A stretch of DNA of 64,000 bases from Chaetomium olivaceum (GCA_039881045.1 JAYWVB010000006.1:868001-932000); one strand, 5' to 3'; shown: positions 12,785 to 24,695, numbered from the stretch's first letter. The notes: generated by a model not told the origin, from the sequence alone. A program made the numbers and translations.

Positions 12785-14665
12785 CTACCGATACCTCGGC
12801 ATGCTAATAGACAGCCTACCTCGCTTATCCTTCTCAATACGAGGCCCGGCGCGCGTCGGTTCCTGGATCTGCTCGATCTCCTCCTCGTACAGAACGAGCT
12901 CGCCGGTACTCAGGCGCTCCGCCCGCACCAGTTCGCCGCCGCGGCTCATGCTGCGGTGTCGGCTGTGGCTGTGGCGGTGGCGGCTGCGGCTGCCCTCGCG
13001 CCGCGCCAGCTGCTTCTCCAGGTGCCGGATCTCGGACCGCAGGTCATCCGTCTCGTACCGGTCTCGGTGGCGCCGCTCGCCGGCTAGCGCGACAGGGCCG
13101 ACGGGGACGTGGCCTGAGACCTCGCGTGAGCGGGAGTCGACGACGATGGTGGGGGCGCTGCTGGTGTAGGTGTCGTAGGAGGAGGCGGTGTCGTACGTGT
13201 CGTACGACGAGGTGGTGTACCGGGTGGGCGAGACGTCACGGACGACGGTGGTTTTGACGACGTCAACGGGCGGGTGGTGGTGATGGTGTGGTGGGTTGGC
13301 ATCGATGATGAGGGGGCCGGAACCGCCATGTATGACTTGGGCGGCGACAGGCCGCGGCGAAGCAGGCCTGGACTCGTAGATCTCGGTTCGGCGCTCGATG
13401 CGCTCTTCGATGATATCGCCTGCGCTTGAGCGAGCAGCAACGATTTCGAGTTCACCTGTGGGCGTTAGACGAGAGGGTTTGGGCGGGGGTGATAAAGACA
13501 AACTTTTCTTGTACTCATCGCTGAGCTTGAGTAACTCGTCAATATTATGCTGGCCGAGAGCCTTCTGCACGATGACCACGTTGCCCTATAACCGTCAGCA
13601 TTCACCGTCCGGTTCTCCATCACCACGGATACAAACTCACCTCCTCAACATAGGGATACCCGATCTCAATCAAGGCCCGCTTCGACACCAACCGGGCCGG
13701 GATGCGCGTCTTACCCTTCTTTGGGTACTCGCTCCTAGCCGTCAACGTGGTACCTCCGCTCTCACTGGACGAGCTGCTCGAGCTGGACGACCTCGACCGG
13801 CCGCGGCGCTTACTAGTGGCCCTTGAATCACGGCTCCTCGCGCGGCGCCGGGTCCTCACCACCTCCCTCTCGCGCACCTTCTCCGGATACGCATGAAAGT
13901 CCTCATCCCCATAGCGATGCGGATCCGACACCTCGATCTGCTCAAACTTCTCCCGCTCAAACTCCTCCCTCTCCACATAACCCCTCGACGGCGGCGGCAG
14001 CGCCTTGGTCCTCGGCAGCGGGATATCCACATAGTGCGGCACGCGCTGCTCGTCCCTGCGCGCCGGCGGGCCATACTCCTCCGCCCTCTCGCGCTCCCAA
14101 TACCTTTTCGCCGGCTTCCGATCAAAGGTATCCAGGCTCGACTGCCTGCGCAGCAGCATGCCCGGCCTCGGCGGCGGCGGCGGCGAGCGCCGTCTCGGGG
14201 GCGGGGGCAGGGGATTGTCATCATACACGACCCGCCGCCGCTCCCGCGAGCGTTCCCTTTCCCGCTCCCGCACCACCGTCGACTCGACCTCGTCATCATC
14301 CCGCAGCCTGCCAAACCGCGCTCCCGTTCGCGATCCCGCTCCAGAATGGGCGGCGGCGGGCCGACAGAGATCTCGTCGCGCTCGCGGAACCCTTCGCGGG
14401 TCTCTCGCACGCGCTGCTCCCAGTCTCGCTCCCGCTCTCTGTCCCTGTCCCGCTCACGGTCCCTTTCACGGTCTCGGTCTCGGTCGCGGTCCCATGGTGC
14501 CGGCGGCGGAAGGCGTGCGGTGGCGGAGAGCGGGGGCTCGCCGTGGCCGTGGTCGCGGCGACGGCGCGGGTAGACGTGGTCGTCGTCGTCTTCGAAGCGG
14601 TCGCGGATGTCGCTGAAGCGGTCGCGGTCGCGGTCGCGGTCACGTTCGGCTGTTCGGTAGGCCAT
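12785..14665 (-). CDS. Conserved fungal RD-rich protein (DUF8035-like), one frame break
   Basis: A highly charged protein of 592 residues with inferred exons 14665-13641, 13585-13504 and 13455-12785. The N-terminal third is dominated by Arg-Asp/Arg-Glu dipeptides (RDRDRDRF, ERDRERDRDRERE). A Ser tract precedes a conserved core that includes TRIPARLVSKRALIEIGYPYVEE, then VIVQKALGQHNIDELLKLS. A C-terminal coiled-coil segment (LRSEIRHLEKQLARRE) and His/Ser/Arg-rich tail follow. I associate the core with a Pezizomycotina family I recall as DUF8035; function unknown. RD/RS-like low-complexity regions are common in nuclear RNA-linked proteins, but that is only inference. One base is missing near 14301-14316, between the RD-rich start and the segment RDDDEVESTVV. 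Confidence 0.75.
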
Positions 14666-15858
14666 TTTTTTAGGGGTTGGATTGGGGGCGGTGGCCGAGC
14701 CTCGTGGAGTTATGGACTGTAATTGCAAAGGAGGGGTTGTTGGTTTTTGGTGGGGCTCCGGTCGGCAGTTTGGTGCGGAGCCTTGGAGTTGGAAGCCTGC
14801 CTGCGTGAGGTAAATTTGGCTTTCTCCGTGTCCCTGGAGATATAGATGCCGTCCCTGGCGATACCTTGATATCGGACGAGGTTGGCAGTTTTGGGGGCAG
14901 GTGTTCGGATGGATTTTATTTTCGTGGTGCAGAAAGGGGAGGGGTGCAGGAGACGTGCAAGGGTTCCTCGACGGTCTCAAGTCCAAGATGTTGGTCCTAT
15001 GACGACACAAACTGACCGCGGCCCACCAAGCAAAAGAGGGAGCCAAGGCTTTCCAGCTGGCACACGAATGGGTCCGTGTGCCGCCCCCTGCTCGTTTCAC
15101 GGCAGTGCAAGGTTGCGAGGACCCTCGAGACCCACTCACTTTTCGATGAAAGCCTCCAACTTCTCGGGTTCAACGAAGGCTGCATTGCATATATTTGACT
15201 GATCGCCTGGGCCTAAGGCTACTTCGGGATCTGTGTGAGCCCGAGAACTCTCGTGGCAGGTTCATATCCATTGGGCAATTTGGAGTATCAAATCGACAAC
15301 AAAGTCAGAGACAGAGACGCATCGGAACTTGTTCGTGCCGAGAAAGCCACCTCTTGGGGTTAGAGAAAATGCAGCCGCTCCGTTACATGATTGCTTTTAG
15401 GTAAGATGTCTCTCTGCTATTGTTTGTCACCGTTGTATTGGGCTACTGCCCTTCTCAAATGGAACCTCGGGCATCTCCGTCCCATCCATCTCGATACGAA
15501 TAGCCTGTAGCCCAGAACTCGACTCACCGCTGGGAATGTCTCGGCTGTGCTCGCTCTCCATGCACGATGACGTCCTTGCTCAGCATTTTGTTCTACAAAA
15601 AAGTCGTCGTTTTCACACGCTTCACTTTACATGTGGAACGAAACACCCTCAAAATATTCGATGAGACGGACAACCGCGGTCTTTTAACCCCTATTTTGCC
15701 TCCCTAATACCATGCAGAACTTTTGGCGTCCCGGATCTGGTGCACTATGCGAAAATATATAGAACCAAGCGTCGCCTTTTCCCAATCAACTCCGAAATGA
15801 TGTGGCCAAAGTAAAAATGGAAACCCGCTCATACAACCCAAAGCACGCCGCTAGCGGC
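14666..15858. other. Intergenic stretch, no gene seen
   Basis: 1.2 kb between the start of the RD-rich gene and the stop of homocitrate synthase, both on the minus strand. It should hold the promoter of the former and the 3' UTR of the latter. Nothing else was recognised. Confidence 0.5.
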
Positions 15859-18003
15859 TTATTGCACAACTTCGACCGGAACAGTGGTTGCCGGCTCGGC
15901 GGGGCGGTCGTGTAGCGTAAGGTGGAAGCTACGGATGATCGAATCCGCGTCGTCAATGGCAATCGGCCGCACATCAGCCATCGCCTTGATCTTGGCAGTG
16001 CTAGAGGGGCCTTGTCAGTTTTATATCGTCTTCCACTCAACAGGGGGTCTACATACACCTCCTTGACTTGCTCATCAGTCATGACCAGGCCGAGCTGTCC
16101 GACTCTGGTCTTGACGGCGTTCCAGCCCGTCAGACGCGAGGCAAAGTGGACGTAGCGAGTCAACCCGAAGTCGGCGGGGTTGAGAATCTCGTATGTGCTG
16201 GGGTTGTTAAGGATCGCCTTGGCGTGGATGCCAGCCTTGTGGGTGAAGGCGCAGAAACCGGTGATGGGGTTGTTGAAGGGAGTGTTGACTTCGACGGCTT
16301 CGGCAACCATATCCTCAATCTACAAGGGGTCAGAGTGGCTCAAGGTTAAGCTGTTGAGTGCGACTCACCTCCTTGAGCATCGTGAGCTTGTACTTGCTCT
16401 TCACGTACTCAGGGGCGCTCACGACCATGCGAGCAAGGAGACCGCCGAGGGCGTGATACCATTGCGCTCACCGACTTTAAATTGGTTAGAGAGAGTAATT
16501 CACTAAACGGTGCAAGTTCATGTGCACTTACTGCCGAGCACACTGGTGTCAATGTGGGTAGCACCAGCCTCGAGGGCGCAGAAACTAGGAGGCAGTTAGA
16601 AATTGCGATTCAGCGAAGGCCGGGAAACGACATACGCATTGGCGATACTGCAGCCGGTATCGTCGTGGAAATGTGTCTCAATATCACAAGCTAACAATGG
16701 TCAGTATGATCCTGTAAGTTCGGAGCACCTTCAACATACAAACAACACCCCTGAGGGTCCGGACAAGCTGTTGCACCGAGTCAGCACTGAAATTAGTTTT
16801 ATCAAGTCACGAAGTACGTACGTCGTAAACCTGTCTGGGGGAAGCACAGCCAACAGTGTCGGCGATACCAACGCGGTTCACGCCAACCTTGTCGACGGCC
16901 CTGTACAGGGATAGGAGGTCGACGAGGTCAGACCGGAAAGAGTCCTCGCTGGAGACTGTCATTTGTTAGAATTCCGAGTACTCAACGCGACACGCGCCAA
17001 CTACTAGGTTGGACAAGGGCTGGCTGCGGAAACCGGGTCGACTCACAGCGCACTTCAAGACCCTTAGACTTGATGTACTCGATCACCTCGATCGCCGTCT
17101 TCTCGATGTAGGCCATATCCTTGCCATGGCTGTGTTCCCGGAGGAAGCTGGACGTGCCAATGACAACGTCCAGGCCGTCAACACCGGTCTCGACCGCGAT
17201 CTTGGCATCGCGCATGTCGCAGCGGACGTCTTGTTGGCTTTGTTAGTTGATGCGCGTGGTGGGGTGGACCGTCGCCGAAGTCGGTGACTCACGTGTCAGG
17301 ATCTTGGCCTATTTGCGCGCTCATTGTTAGTCGGCAAATCCTTCTGTGTGTTCGGGCGCACGGAGAGGGAGCGTACCTTCAGGCCGAGCTTGCAGATGGC
17401 TTCGCAGTCCCTGCGCGACTGCTCGGACGCGGCCGGCGAGGTCAACTCGATGTAGTCGACGCCGAATTCATCGAGGGCTGCACACGGGTCGCGTGTTAGT
17501 GGGCGGGAAAATAGTCGAGCGGGGCAATTGTTGTTGGAGTCATACCCTTGGCACTATTCACAACCCAAAGTTAGTAATTGGTTCCTAGAGGCCATCCACT
17601 GGTAACTGCGCGGGGATACTGACATCTTGATCTTGGTCTCGGTGTCGAAGTAGGCGTTGGCGAACTGCTCGCCCTCTGCTCAGGGGGGTCAGCGGGGAAA
17701 TCGAGGGGCAATCGATCGCCGGTTACGGACCACGCAGAGTCGACTCGATAATCTTGAACTTGTTGACATTGGACAGGAAGTCGCCCACGGGCTGGTATGG
17801 GCTCGATCGGAATGAGGCACCCTGTAGTCACAGGCATTAACATCACGACGTCAATTGCTCATAACAACCTAGGGGGTAGGTAGTGGGTAGTAATTGTGTC
17901 GATAAGGTGATAAGGGAGCTGATGCAGTGCAGGGCAGGGGAAAGCATACCCCATTTGCGCCATTGGCACTGCTTGAGCCGTTTGCTGCGTCTGTGCCGCA
18001 CAT
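15859..18003 (-). CDS. LYS20: Homocitrate synthase, 14 exons
   Basis: Catalyses acetyl-CoA + 2-oxoglutarate to homocitrate, the first committed step of fungal alpha-aminoadipate lysine biosynthesis. The protein has 428 residues. Motifs of the HMG-CoA-lyase-like TIM barrel are visible: STLREGEQFANA (metal/substrate region), DYIELTSPAA, HVRCDMRDAK, and THFHDDTGCSIANA with the metal-binding HxH; FTHKAGIHAKA follows. Exons: 18003-17950, 17821-17731, 17675-17624, 17553-17546, 17477-17377, 17308-17293, 17229-17047, 16955-16822, 16767-16740, 16690-16636, 16584-16532, 16474-16369, 16319-16057, 16000-15859. Exons 4, 6 and 9 are only 8, 16 and 28 nt. One base is missing in a G run at 16449-16451 (coding CCC where CCCC restores TPLGGLLARM). 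In an essential biosynthetic gene this is most likely a sequence error. Equivalent to yeast LYS20/LYS21. Confidence 0.96.
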
Positions 18004-19067
18004 TGTGACTGTTGTTCTTTCTGTCGGATTGGGGTCTTAGGTCTAGGTATCTTGTTGCAGGAGCAAACGTAAAATCTGGGGAAAGGAGAGATCTAGAGAG
18101 GCAAGGAAATGGGAAAGAAGCGGGCAGCTTCCCGATGTCGCTTGAAATAGTCGATTTCCTGTGCCCCTCCCAGTGTGAGTGACTCAAGCAGAGTTTTTTT
18201 TTTTCGTCGGCACCTGTAACCGCAGCAGCTGCCCCGCAGTGGCACTCAACAACGCCCTGGAGATCTCGAGACGGGCCCTAAAACGACTGACTTGATTGGC
18301 CGGGTGTCTGGAAACGGCGATTTGCGTCACGTCACAGGCCGCGCCCTGCGGGCTTTACCCGTCCATGGATCTTTTCAAGATCCAGGAAACCTCGGGATCA
18401 CCCCGTTGGTTGCATTGGCGCCCAGAACAGAACCTGGAACGAGGCTTGCTGGAGTCGGTCCCAGCGAGAATCTGCAAAGAAATAAAACAACAAGCACCTG
18501 GTTGGACCCCTCCAGCGGCGTTCCCGCCTTGCTTGCGACCTTACCTGGGAATGTGTACTGTAGTTGGGGGCTGCTGAAATATGTCCTGGTAAAAAAGCGG
18601 ACCGGCAAAAATGCGAAATATCTGATCTGCAGCTGCTCGTGTGCGTTATTCTTCCTCCTATCGAAGAATGCCATCCCGCGCTGTTGTGCTTCCGGTGCGG
18701 GTGTGAATGACTCCCAACAAGGGAGGGACCCCTCAGGTCCCGTCCCACATGGAGTCCCCGATAGCCGCCCCGCACCGGCCGATGTTGCCCCCCGAACCGG
18801 TTGTGGACCCGTTGGTTTGTGGGGACCCAGTGGGATGGACATTTTGCGATTTGTGTAACATGGGGCTTTGAAGGATGACACATCCTCTACAAAGCAATGG
18901 CTACTTTACAAGCCGAGCTCGATAATGCCATACTCATCCCTGAACAACGACGGAGTTCAAACTTAGAATGGTGGAGCAGCTATTGACAGGTAACACCAAT
19001 GTCCATAAGTACATGTACATGTCCATACACTTGGTTTCTGTGTTTCTTTCCAGGACAAATCCACCGT
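18004..19067. other. Intergenic stretch, no gene seen
   Basis: Upstream of homocitrate synthase and downstream of the F-box gene. Contains a short T run near 18194-18204 and a GC-rich section near 18700-18850. Open frames on both strands are present there but show no family motif, and I do not call them. Confidence 0.5.
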
Positions 19068-21191
19068 CTACGCTGTCTCCTCCAGGGGCCAGTTGTGCCA
19101 GTCGTCGTACCAAGCGGCCGACACGCCCGGCTTCTCGGGCCAAATGCGCCGGAAGATGGGCATGTATTCCATGCAGCCGTGGTATCCAGGTCCCTGAATT
19201 ACCTCAAGCATCGGCACTAACAAGAGACGCTGCTTTCAGTCGATTTCCTGCGCGCGGATCATGTGGCGGGCATCATCGCGCACCTCTCGTTCAAGCAGCC
19301 AGTGACGGCCGAGAGCAGTGATATAGGCACGCAACCCCCAAGTTCCGGACAACATGTGGGGCTGCTGTGGGAAGGACCGGCCCCTTTCGGGCTTGATCAC
19401 CATGCGGTCCAACGCAAGTGCCGCGCTGTAGCCGTAGGCGGCGGCTTTGGCGGCGCAGATCGTGGTAAAGATGGCCCGCGCGAGGGTCTCGTCGACGGCC
19501 GTGTTGATGAAGACGTCGCGGATGTGACCATGACGGTACGGAAACAAATTGCCACTGAGGTACTGGCTGTCGAGGTCGTCAAAGTACGGGTCAATTGCGG
19601 TATCGAAGGCCAGGGCCCTCCTGTTAACCCCGTTTTGTTGTTCACGGGGAGGCGCGGCTCGAAACCACGGGGGAGGTGACGCGTCCAAGGTGAGGACAAG
19701 GCGGCGGAGATTCTGGAAGCGGCCGAGGGCTTTGTAGAGAGCAACCTCGGCGGCGCTGCCTCGAGAACGGCGGACTGTAAGGGCCAATGTCTCGACGCAT
19801 GGGCAACAGGCCGCTAGTTCAAGGATGTCTGCTTCGTTTAAGCTTTGCCCGGGCACATCCTGTGTCCGCAGCCACAGCTCCCGTAGACGGTGGGGCAATG
19901 CGGCCGCGATAGAAATATTGGGTGGTCATGCGATAATCTCCAGGCTGGTGAGTTGGGGTAGGCCGTGTATAAACTGTTTAACGTCGTCATAATATGCATG
20001 TTCTTGTCCCTCTGCACAATTGAAGAGCAATGTTGTCAAACAGGGGAAGTTATTGGCTCGTATGAGACCCCCAAGCGCTTCATGCCCGACGACGCGGCTT
20101 AGCCTCAGGGCGCGCAGGAAGCAAAGCTTATTCGCTGTCCAGCTGTCCACAACCTCCTTATCTAGAACGAGGGGAGGATTGGTAGAGAGGATGTCAAGTC
20201 CTAAGTCAAGAGACTCGAGTTGGGCGGGTATATAGGCCGAGTCTGTCTCAACATTGGTAAAACCCCTCCATGGAGGGTAGGGCGGTAGCGGATTGCCGTC
20301 ATCGTCGTAGGGAGACCCGCGTTCCAGGAAAAAGTGTACTTCTTGCAGATTTGGTGCCAGGCCCCTCACCATGCTATCAATGGCCTCGGCATGGTAAGCC
20401 GGCTCCCCGTCGTCGTCAAAACCATACGTGTCGTAGTACCACATCCAGATGCTATAGAGGCACGGTGCTGTCAGAAGAGCCAGCTCGTCAGGGTCAGTTT
20501 CCGGAAGACCTAAGCTGCGTAGCGTGAAAGTGAAGACGTGGAGCCGACAGCGTGGTTGATATTGGAGGAGCGCTTGCAGAAGGCAGGGCGGCACCTGATG
20601 AGGGCTCGCGTACAATACGTCGCCCAGACCATGCAATCTCTGTACAAGGCGGGCCAACGGTTGACAGGCCGCGTTCGTCAGGGGGGTGTTATCGTCATCG
20701 TCATCAAGGGACATGTCAGGAGGCTCGGTTGGGACGAGGGAAGGGTGGCCCTCGAGGCCTTGTAACCTGTCCTTGTCGCCGTCGACGATCTCGGATAAAC
20801 TCAGTGGGAGGCCAAAGGACCAAGATGGGGCGTCGCAGTTGTAGGCGGAGACGAGAACACCGGGGCCAACACCTTCGTCCCAGTCTGCGCCCGTAATCAG
20901 CAGAGTCCGGGCATGAGAGAATGCCGCGTTTCGCGTCAAAATGCAGATGCATTCGTCGACATCTTCTTCCAACTGGTCCTGGCTGATGGCTGAGAATTGG
21001 ATGGTGTGGAAAAACAACCTCTTGGCGATGGCATGACAACTTTTGCTGGCAAGTGCGAATGATAGCAGGCTGGGGCGGTGCGAAAGGCCGACATACTCGC
21101 AAATAAGAGCTAGGATCTCTACTGGAATACTCTCTAGAGATGAAGTAGGCATTGTCAAGGGATGGGAAGGGATGGAAGATACCAAGGCCAA
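19068..21191 (-). pseudogene. F-box/leucine-rich protein interrupted by two in-frame TGA codons
   Basis: One reading frame of 708 codons runs from ATG 21191 (or 21152) to TAG at 19068-19070, broken only by TGA at 19926-19928 and at 19236-19238. The N-terminus is F-box-like (SLESIPVEILALICEYVG, then SFALASKSCHAIAKRLFF). The rest has an LRR-like leucine spacing before and after the first TGA (LPQLTSLEI before, HRLRELWLRTQDV after). Beyond the second TGA the frame still encodes protein-like sequence (MEYMPIFRRIWPEKPG, AAWYDDWHNWPL). F-box proteins recruit substrates to SCF ubiquitin ligases. I found no intron that would remove either stop. Both could come from CGA by a CpG transition. A 421-residue truncated product could still be made. 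Confidence 0.65.
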
Positions 21192-21883
21192 TTAGTTATG
21201 CGAAGGAAGGACCCAAGATGGACCTGAATAGTTATGATGAGTCAGCAACTCCAGGTTCCACTGCAACCCGGCTGAACCCTGCATTCCATGCACCCGCGCC
21301 CGGAGGAGAGCACTGCTTGGTTGGCCCAGGCCCCATGCTCCGGTACGCTCTTCCGTTGGCATTGACCAACGCAACACCCATCGGAAATCCAGCTTCAACC
21401 AACCCTGACATACCTGACGTTCCATTGCAGCCCGATGCCGGTTCCGCTACTTTAACCACAAGCCCGGTGTGCTGTCAGGTGATGTTTTATTGATGTATTG
21501 TCGTGTCTAGACCAAGTCTAGCTCGACAACAGCGCATCTTGAATGACAGTGGTCTGACTGCATCTGCAGCAAAACCCTGCGCCTATGATACGCCACTGCA
21601 CCGAGGTTGTCGGTCGGATCCTGACTCTCGGGACCACTATAAATCCAGCACGGGATGCTGCTCCGATTGAAGTCGCCAGCCAGTGTCATCAGACGATCGA
21701 CAGGTCCCTACGTTCTACCCAACGATAACTTGAGAATTCCGATCATCCAGTCCTGGAAACTCTTGTTGTCTCACATAATCTGTACATACATCTGACAGCC
21801 TCCTAACGCATGCCACCCACCACCTTCGTGCTTAAACGCCCGCATATTTCTAAAACACATCTTCAAAATTTCCCTTTTCCAAC
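21192..21883. promoter_or_regulatory. Divergent intergenic region F-box / NRDE gene
   Basis: 692 bp between two diverging starts, so it must hold both promoters and 5' UTRs. No specific binding site was recognised. Confidence 0.4.
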
Positions 21884-23026
21884 ATGTGCATCGCTCTCTT
21901 TACAACGGCGCACCCCGATTATGCCCTGGTGGCGATCGACAACCGGGACGAGTATATCCTCCGACCAACAAGCCGGCCACACTGGTGGACAGCCCAAACC
22001 GACTCGCACACCGCAAACGGGTCAGCAAACGGCATCAACGGGTTGTCCACAACAGAACCACAAACAACGACGCCGGACAAGATTGAGGCCCTCTCCAGCC
22101 TTGATCTCCAGAGACCCGAACGCGGGACATGGATGGGCATCACCAAGGGCGGCAACTTCGCCGTGCTAACCAACTACCGCGAGACGGACACCGGCAACGC
22201 CGACCACCCCGTCAGCGGCATGCGGAGCCGCGGCGGCATGGTGACGGCATGGTTGACGGCTGACCCGGCTGAATCGACAGACCAGTTTGTACACCGCATG
22301 TTGAGCGACGGCGGGGTGAAGGGCGTGGGCGGTTTCTCGCTGGTCTGCGGCAAGCTGCGCAGGGTGGCGGGGGAGAAGAACATCGATCCCCTGGCCATCA
22401 TCTCGAACCGCTGTGACCACGCCGGCCAGGTCCCCTGGATATGCGAGGAGCGGGGTTCCGTTTACGGCCTCAGCAACGCCATCTATCTCGACCAGAGCGA
22501 CGAGAACAAAGACACGCTCTGGCCCAAAATCCGCGACGGCAGGGAATTGCTGAGCCGCGCCGTGGACGCCACCGCCGGCGGCAACCAGGAAGATCTCGTC
22601 GCGTCGCTGTTCCACATCCTCGACACGGACAACTTCCCCGCCGACCCCACCACAGACCTGGAAGAGGTCATCCCGCTCCTCAAAAACTCCATCTTCATCC
22701 CCGCCCTCGGCGGCAAGGACCACCAGCAAGAGATGTGCAAGGCGCAGGAATCCGGCACCCCCGAGATGAGGGGGCGTAACCTGTCGGCCGCCGAGACCGT
22801 CACCCTCGCCGCCCGCCCGGACGAGCAACAGCCGAACGGGTTCCAGGCGGGGCTGTATGGCACTCAGCGACAGACTGTTATGCTTGTGGATTGGGACGGG
22901 AATGTCACTTACATCGAGCGCGCCCTGTGGGATTGTAATGGTAATGCGATACCGAGAGGGCAGGGCGACGAGACCTTCAGGTTTAAGATTGAGGGGTGGG
23001 AGCGGGAGGACGAGTTGCGTAACTAG
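21884..23026 (+). CDS. NRDE family protein (TANGO2 homologue)
   Basis: A single-exon gene of 380 residues. It begins MCIALFTTAHPDYALVAIDNRDEY, showing the family hallmarks: a Cys at position 2, exposed after Met removal as in Ntn-hydrolase-like folds, and the NRDE motif near residue 20. Further family segments are GTWMGITKGGNFAVLTNYR, the GGF segment in the middle (GVGGFSLVCGK) and the C-terminal FGTRQQT-like GTQRQTVMLVDWDGNV. Animal TANGO2 is linked to Golgi organisation, mitochondrial lipid and haem metabolism; the fungal role is not established. Length is slightly above the animal protein because of an insertion after NRDE rich in Thr/Asn. The start is fixed by the essential Met-Cys N-terminus. 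Confidence 0.92.
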   Translation: MCIALFTTAHPDYALVAIDNRDEYILRPTSRPHWWTAQTDSHTANGSANGINGLSTTEPQTTTPDKIEALSSLDLQRPERGTWMGITKGGNFAVLTNYRETDTGNADHPVSGMRSRGGMVTAWLTADPAESTDQFVHRMLSDGGVKGVGGFSLVCGKLRRVAGEKNIDPLAIISNRCDHAGQVPWICEERGSVYGLSNAIYLDQSDENKDTLWPKIRDGRELLSRAVDATAGGNQEDLVASLFHILDTDNFPADPTTDLEEVIPLLKNSIFIPALGGKDHQQEMCKAQESGTPEMRGRNLSAAETVTLAARPDEQQPNGFQAGLYGTQRQTVMLVDWDGNVTYIERALWDCNGNAIPRGQGDETFRFKIEGWEREDELRN

Positions 23027-23521
23027 GCGTTGTCTGTTTAAAGTCATGGCTGTTGATTTACGACTTTTACGCGAACAAGACGGCGTTTTTTGGTTTAGAG
23101 GGGGGTCGCGGTTCGGAGCAGGTCTAGGACCGGGGTGCTTGTTCTAGGTGTTCGGGGGGTTGTCGGTTTGGTTGAGCTTGGATGGAAACTTTTGGTATAC
23201 GGTCGGTTGCCGGGGTGGGAAAAGGAGCATTTTTGGTGATTATCATCATAGATCATGTTCCCCCTTCCGATTTGATGTTGGTGAGAGTGATCGTTTGTTG
23301 GAAAGGCAAGATCTTGGTAAATCGAAAAGATGGGAGTGTCGCTTCCTTCTCTCTTGACACCGCTGCCCACCGGAGCGCTTCTTGGAGGGAGCTGGTTTCT
23401 TCGATCCGGAGTGTTGGGCTAGGTCCTTCCCTCACTCCTTCCCGCCAGCCACTACTCGACTTTCGTGTTGACATCGCATTCGCCGCCACCACTACAACAA
23501 CCACGTCCTCGTAACTTCTCT
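23027..23521. other. Intergenic stretch with pyrimidine-rich leader
   Basis: Follows the NRDE gene. A CT-rich section at about 23405-23520 ends at the next candidate start and looks like a fungal promoter/leader. No gene is seen. Confidence 0.4.
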
Positions 23522-24695
23522 ATGTCAGGTCTTTCCGCTCATGTTTCATTTAGCGACCATTCAGCGCTACCGAGGCATTCTCTTGTTATTATCTTGGGAA
23601 GGTACGTGTTTATTCCCACACCTTGGAGCGCAAAGCTGGCCATCAGCAGAATCGACTCGGCTTCCAAACACAACCGGGCCTGGTGACCGATATTAAGCAC
23701 AACACCCAAGCACTTGTTATCACTCTTCCCAAAGTCTGCTTTGGTCTTCATATCGGTTCTGCCTGTATCTTAAATTTCTTGCTAACCTACCATGACCAGA
23801 ACATCGCGGTTCAACGTCCGGAGTTCTAAGCGGAACTCCAGGTCCGAGCTAAGGTCGAGCGATTCGTACTCTGATCGTGACATCTGGAATACCAAGCCCC
23901 GCTACCAAGGTCTCAAGACTTCGGTTGACTCGAAGTGTTCGGGAACAGCGCACAGCGTACGATTACTTGGGAGCGACATCGACTACGCTGCACCAGGCAC
24001 ATGCGTGGCCCGAGAGATAAACCCCTCTATCTCGCTGCGTAGTATGTGTGCTCTCCCTATCTAGATCTACCTTGTGGAGACCGCTTCTCACTCGTGTCTA
24101 CGCAGGACTGCTTACCCAAAGCTGCGGCACTGGTTCTGACGATACCTTGACGAACACCAAAGAGGTCACGAGCCTCCTACATTCGCCACCCATAAACCAC
24201 AAGCCGATCACAGTACCTCTTTCTCCGGCACAGAAAGCGCCTACAGCCGCATGTCGTGTATCTTCCAACCAGGCCCAGTTGAAAAGAGACAGACGACGCG
24301 CCGCCCTTTCAAAAATAACTATTGCCGGCCCTCTCTACAGTTTATCTGTTCTCTTCCGTCAGCTCTTGTGGGGCTCCCTTGGGCTTCTAAGAGTCGCTTT
24401 CATCTCGACGTTGAGAATCTTCCTGTGCTCAATCACTCTCAACTGGTTCATCTTCACTGAGGTCTTCCAGACCTGGCACCCATTTGCTGGCGAAGTCCCC
24501 AGAGTGGTCATTCTCAGTGGAGCCATTATTCTGCTCAAGGCTTTATCCGTCCTCAGCTGGGTCATTGGTTTCTGTCCCCGCAAAGGATGGCTACTGTCAC
24601 AGGAAAGCGAGCCGGTTGGGACCCGAGCCAGAAAGGCTCGTGGGCTCAAAGGCATGGCCCCGCCGGCGAGATCAAGTTTAGCGGGAGACCAGTGA
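23522..24695 (+). CDS. Hypothetical membrane protein, uncertain model
   Basis: I do not recognise this protein. A three-exon model (23522-23601, 23800-24041, 24106-24695) uses acceptable sites (GTACGT..ACCAG, GTATGT..CGCAG), keeps frame and gives 303 residues. The N-terminal half is polar and Ser/Arg-rich. The C-terminal half has about three hydrophobic stretches: SLSVLFRQLLWGSLGLLRV, FISTLRIFLCSITLNWFIF and VVILSGAIILLKALSVLSWV. The last 109 bp overlap, in another frame, the start of the next gene model, so one of the two models may be wrong at that edge. The whole stretch could instead be the spliced leader of the next gene. Confidence 0.35.

Noticed and set aside
13893..14722. Plus-strand open frames across the RD-rich gene
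   Set aside because: Low-complexity Arg/Ala/Pro shadows of the repeated RD/RE codons on the minus strand.
19236..19928. Selenocysteine insertion at the TGA codons of the F-box gene
   Set aside because: Filamentous ascomycetes are not known to have selenocysteine machinery, and no SECIS-like element was recognised.
22166..23047. Antisense open frame opposite the NRDE gene
   Set aside because: Same cause: GC-rich third positions open the opposite frame. No family features.
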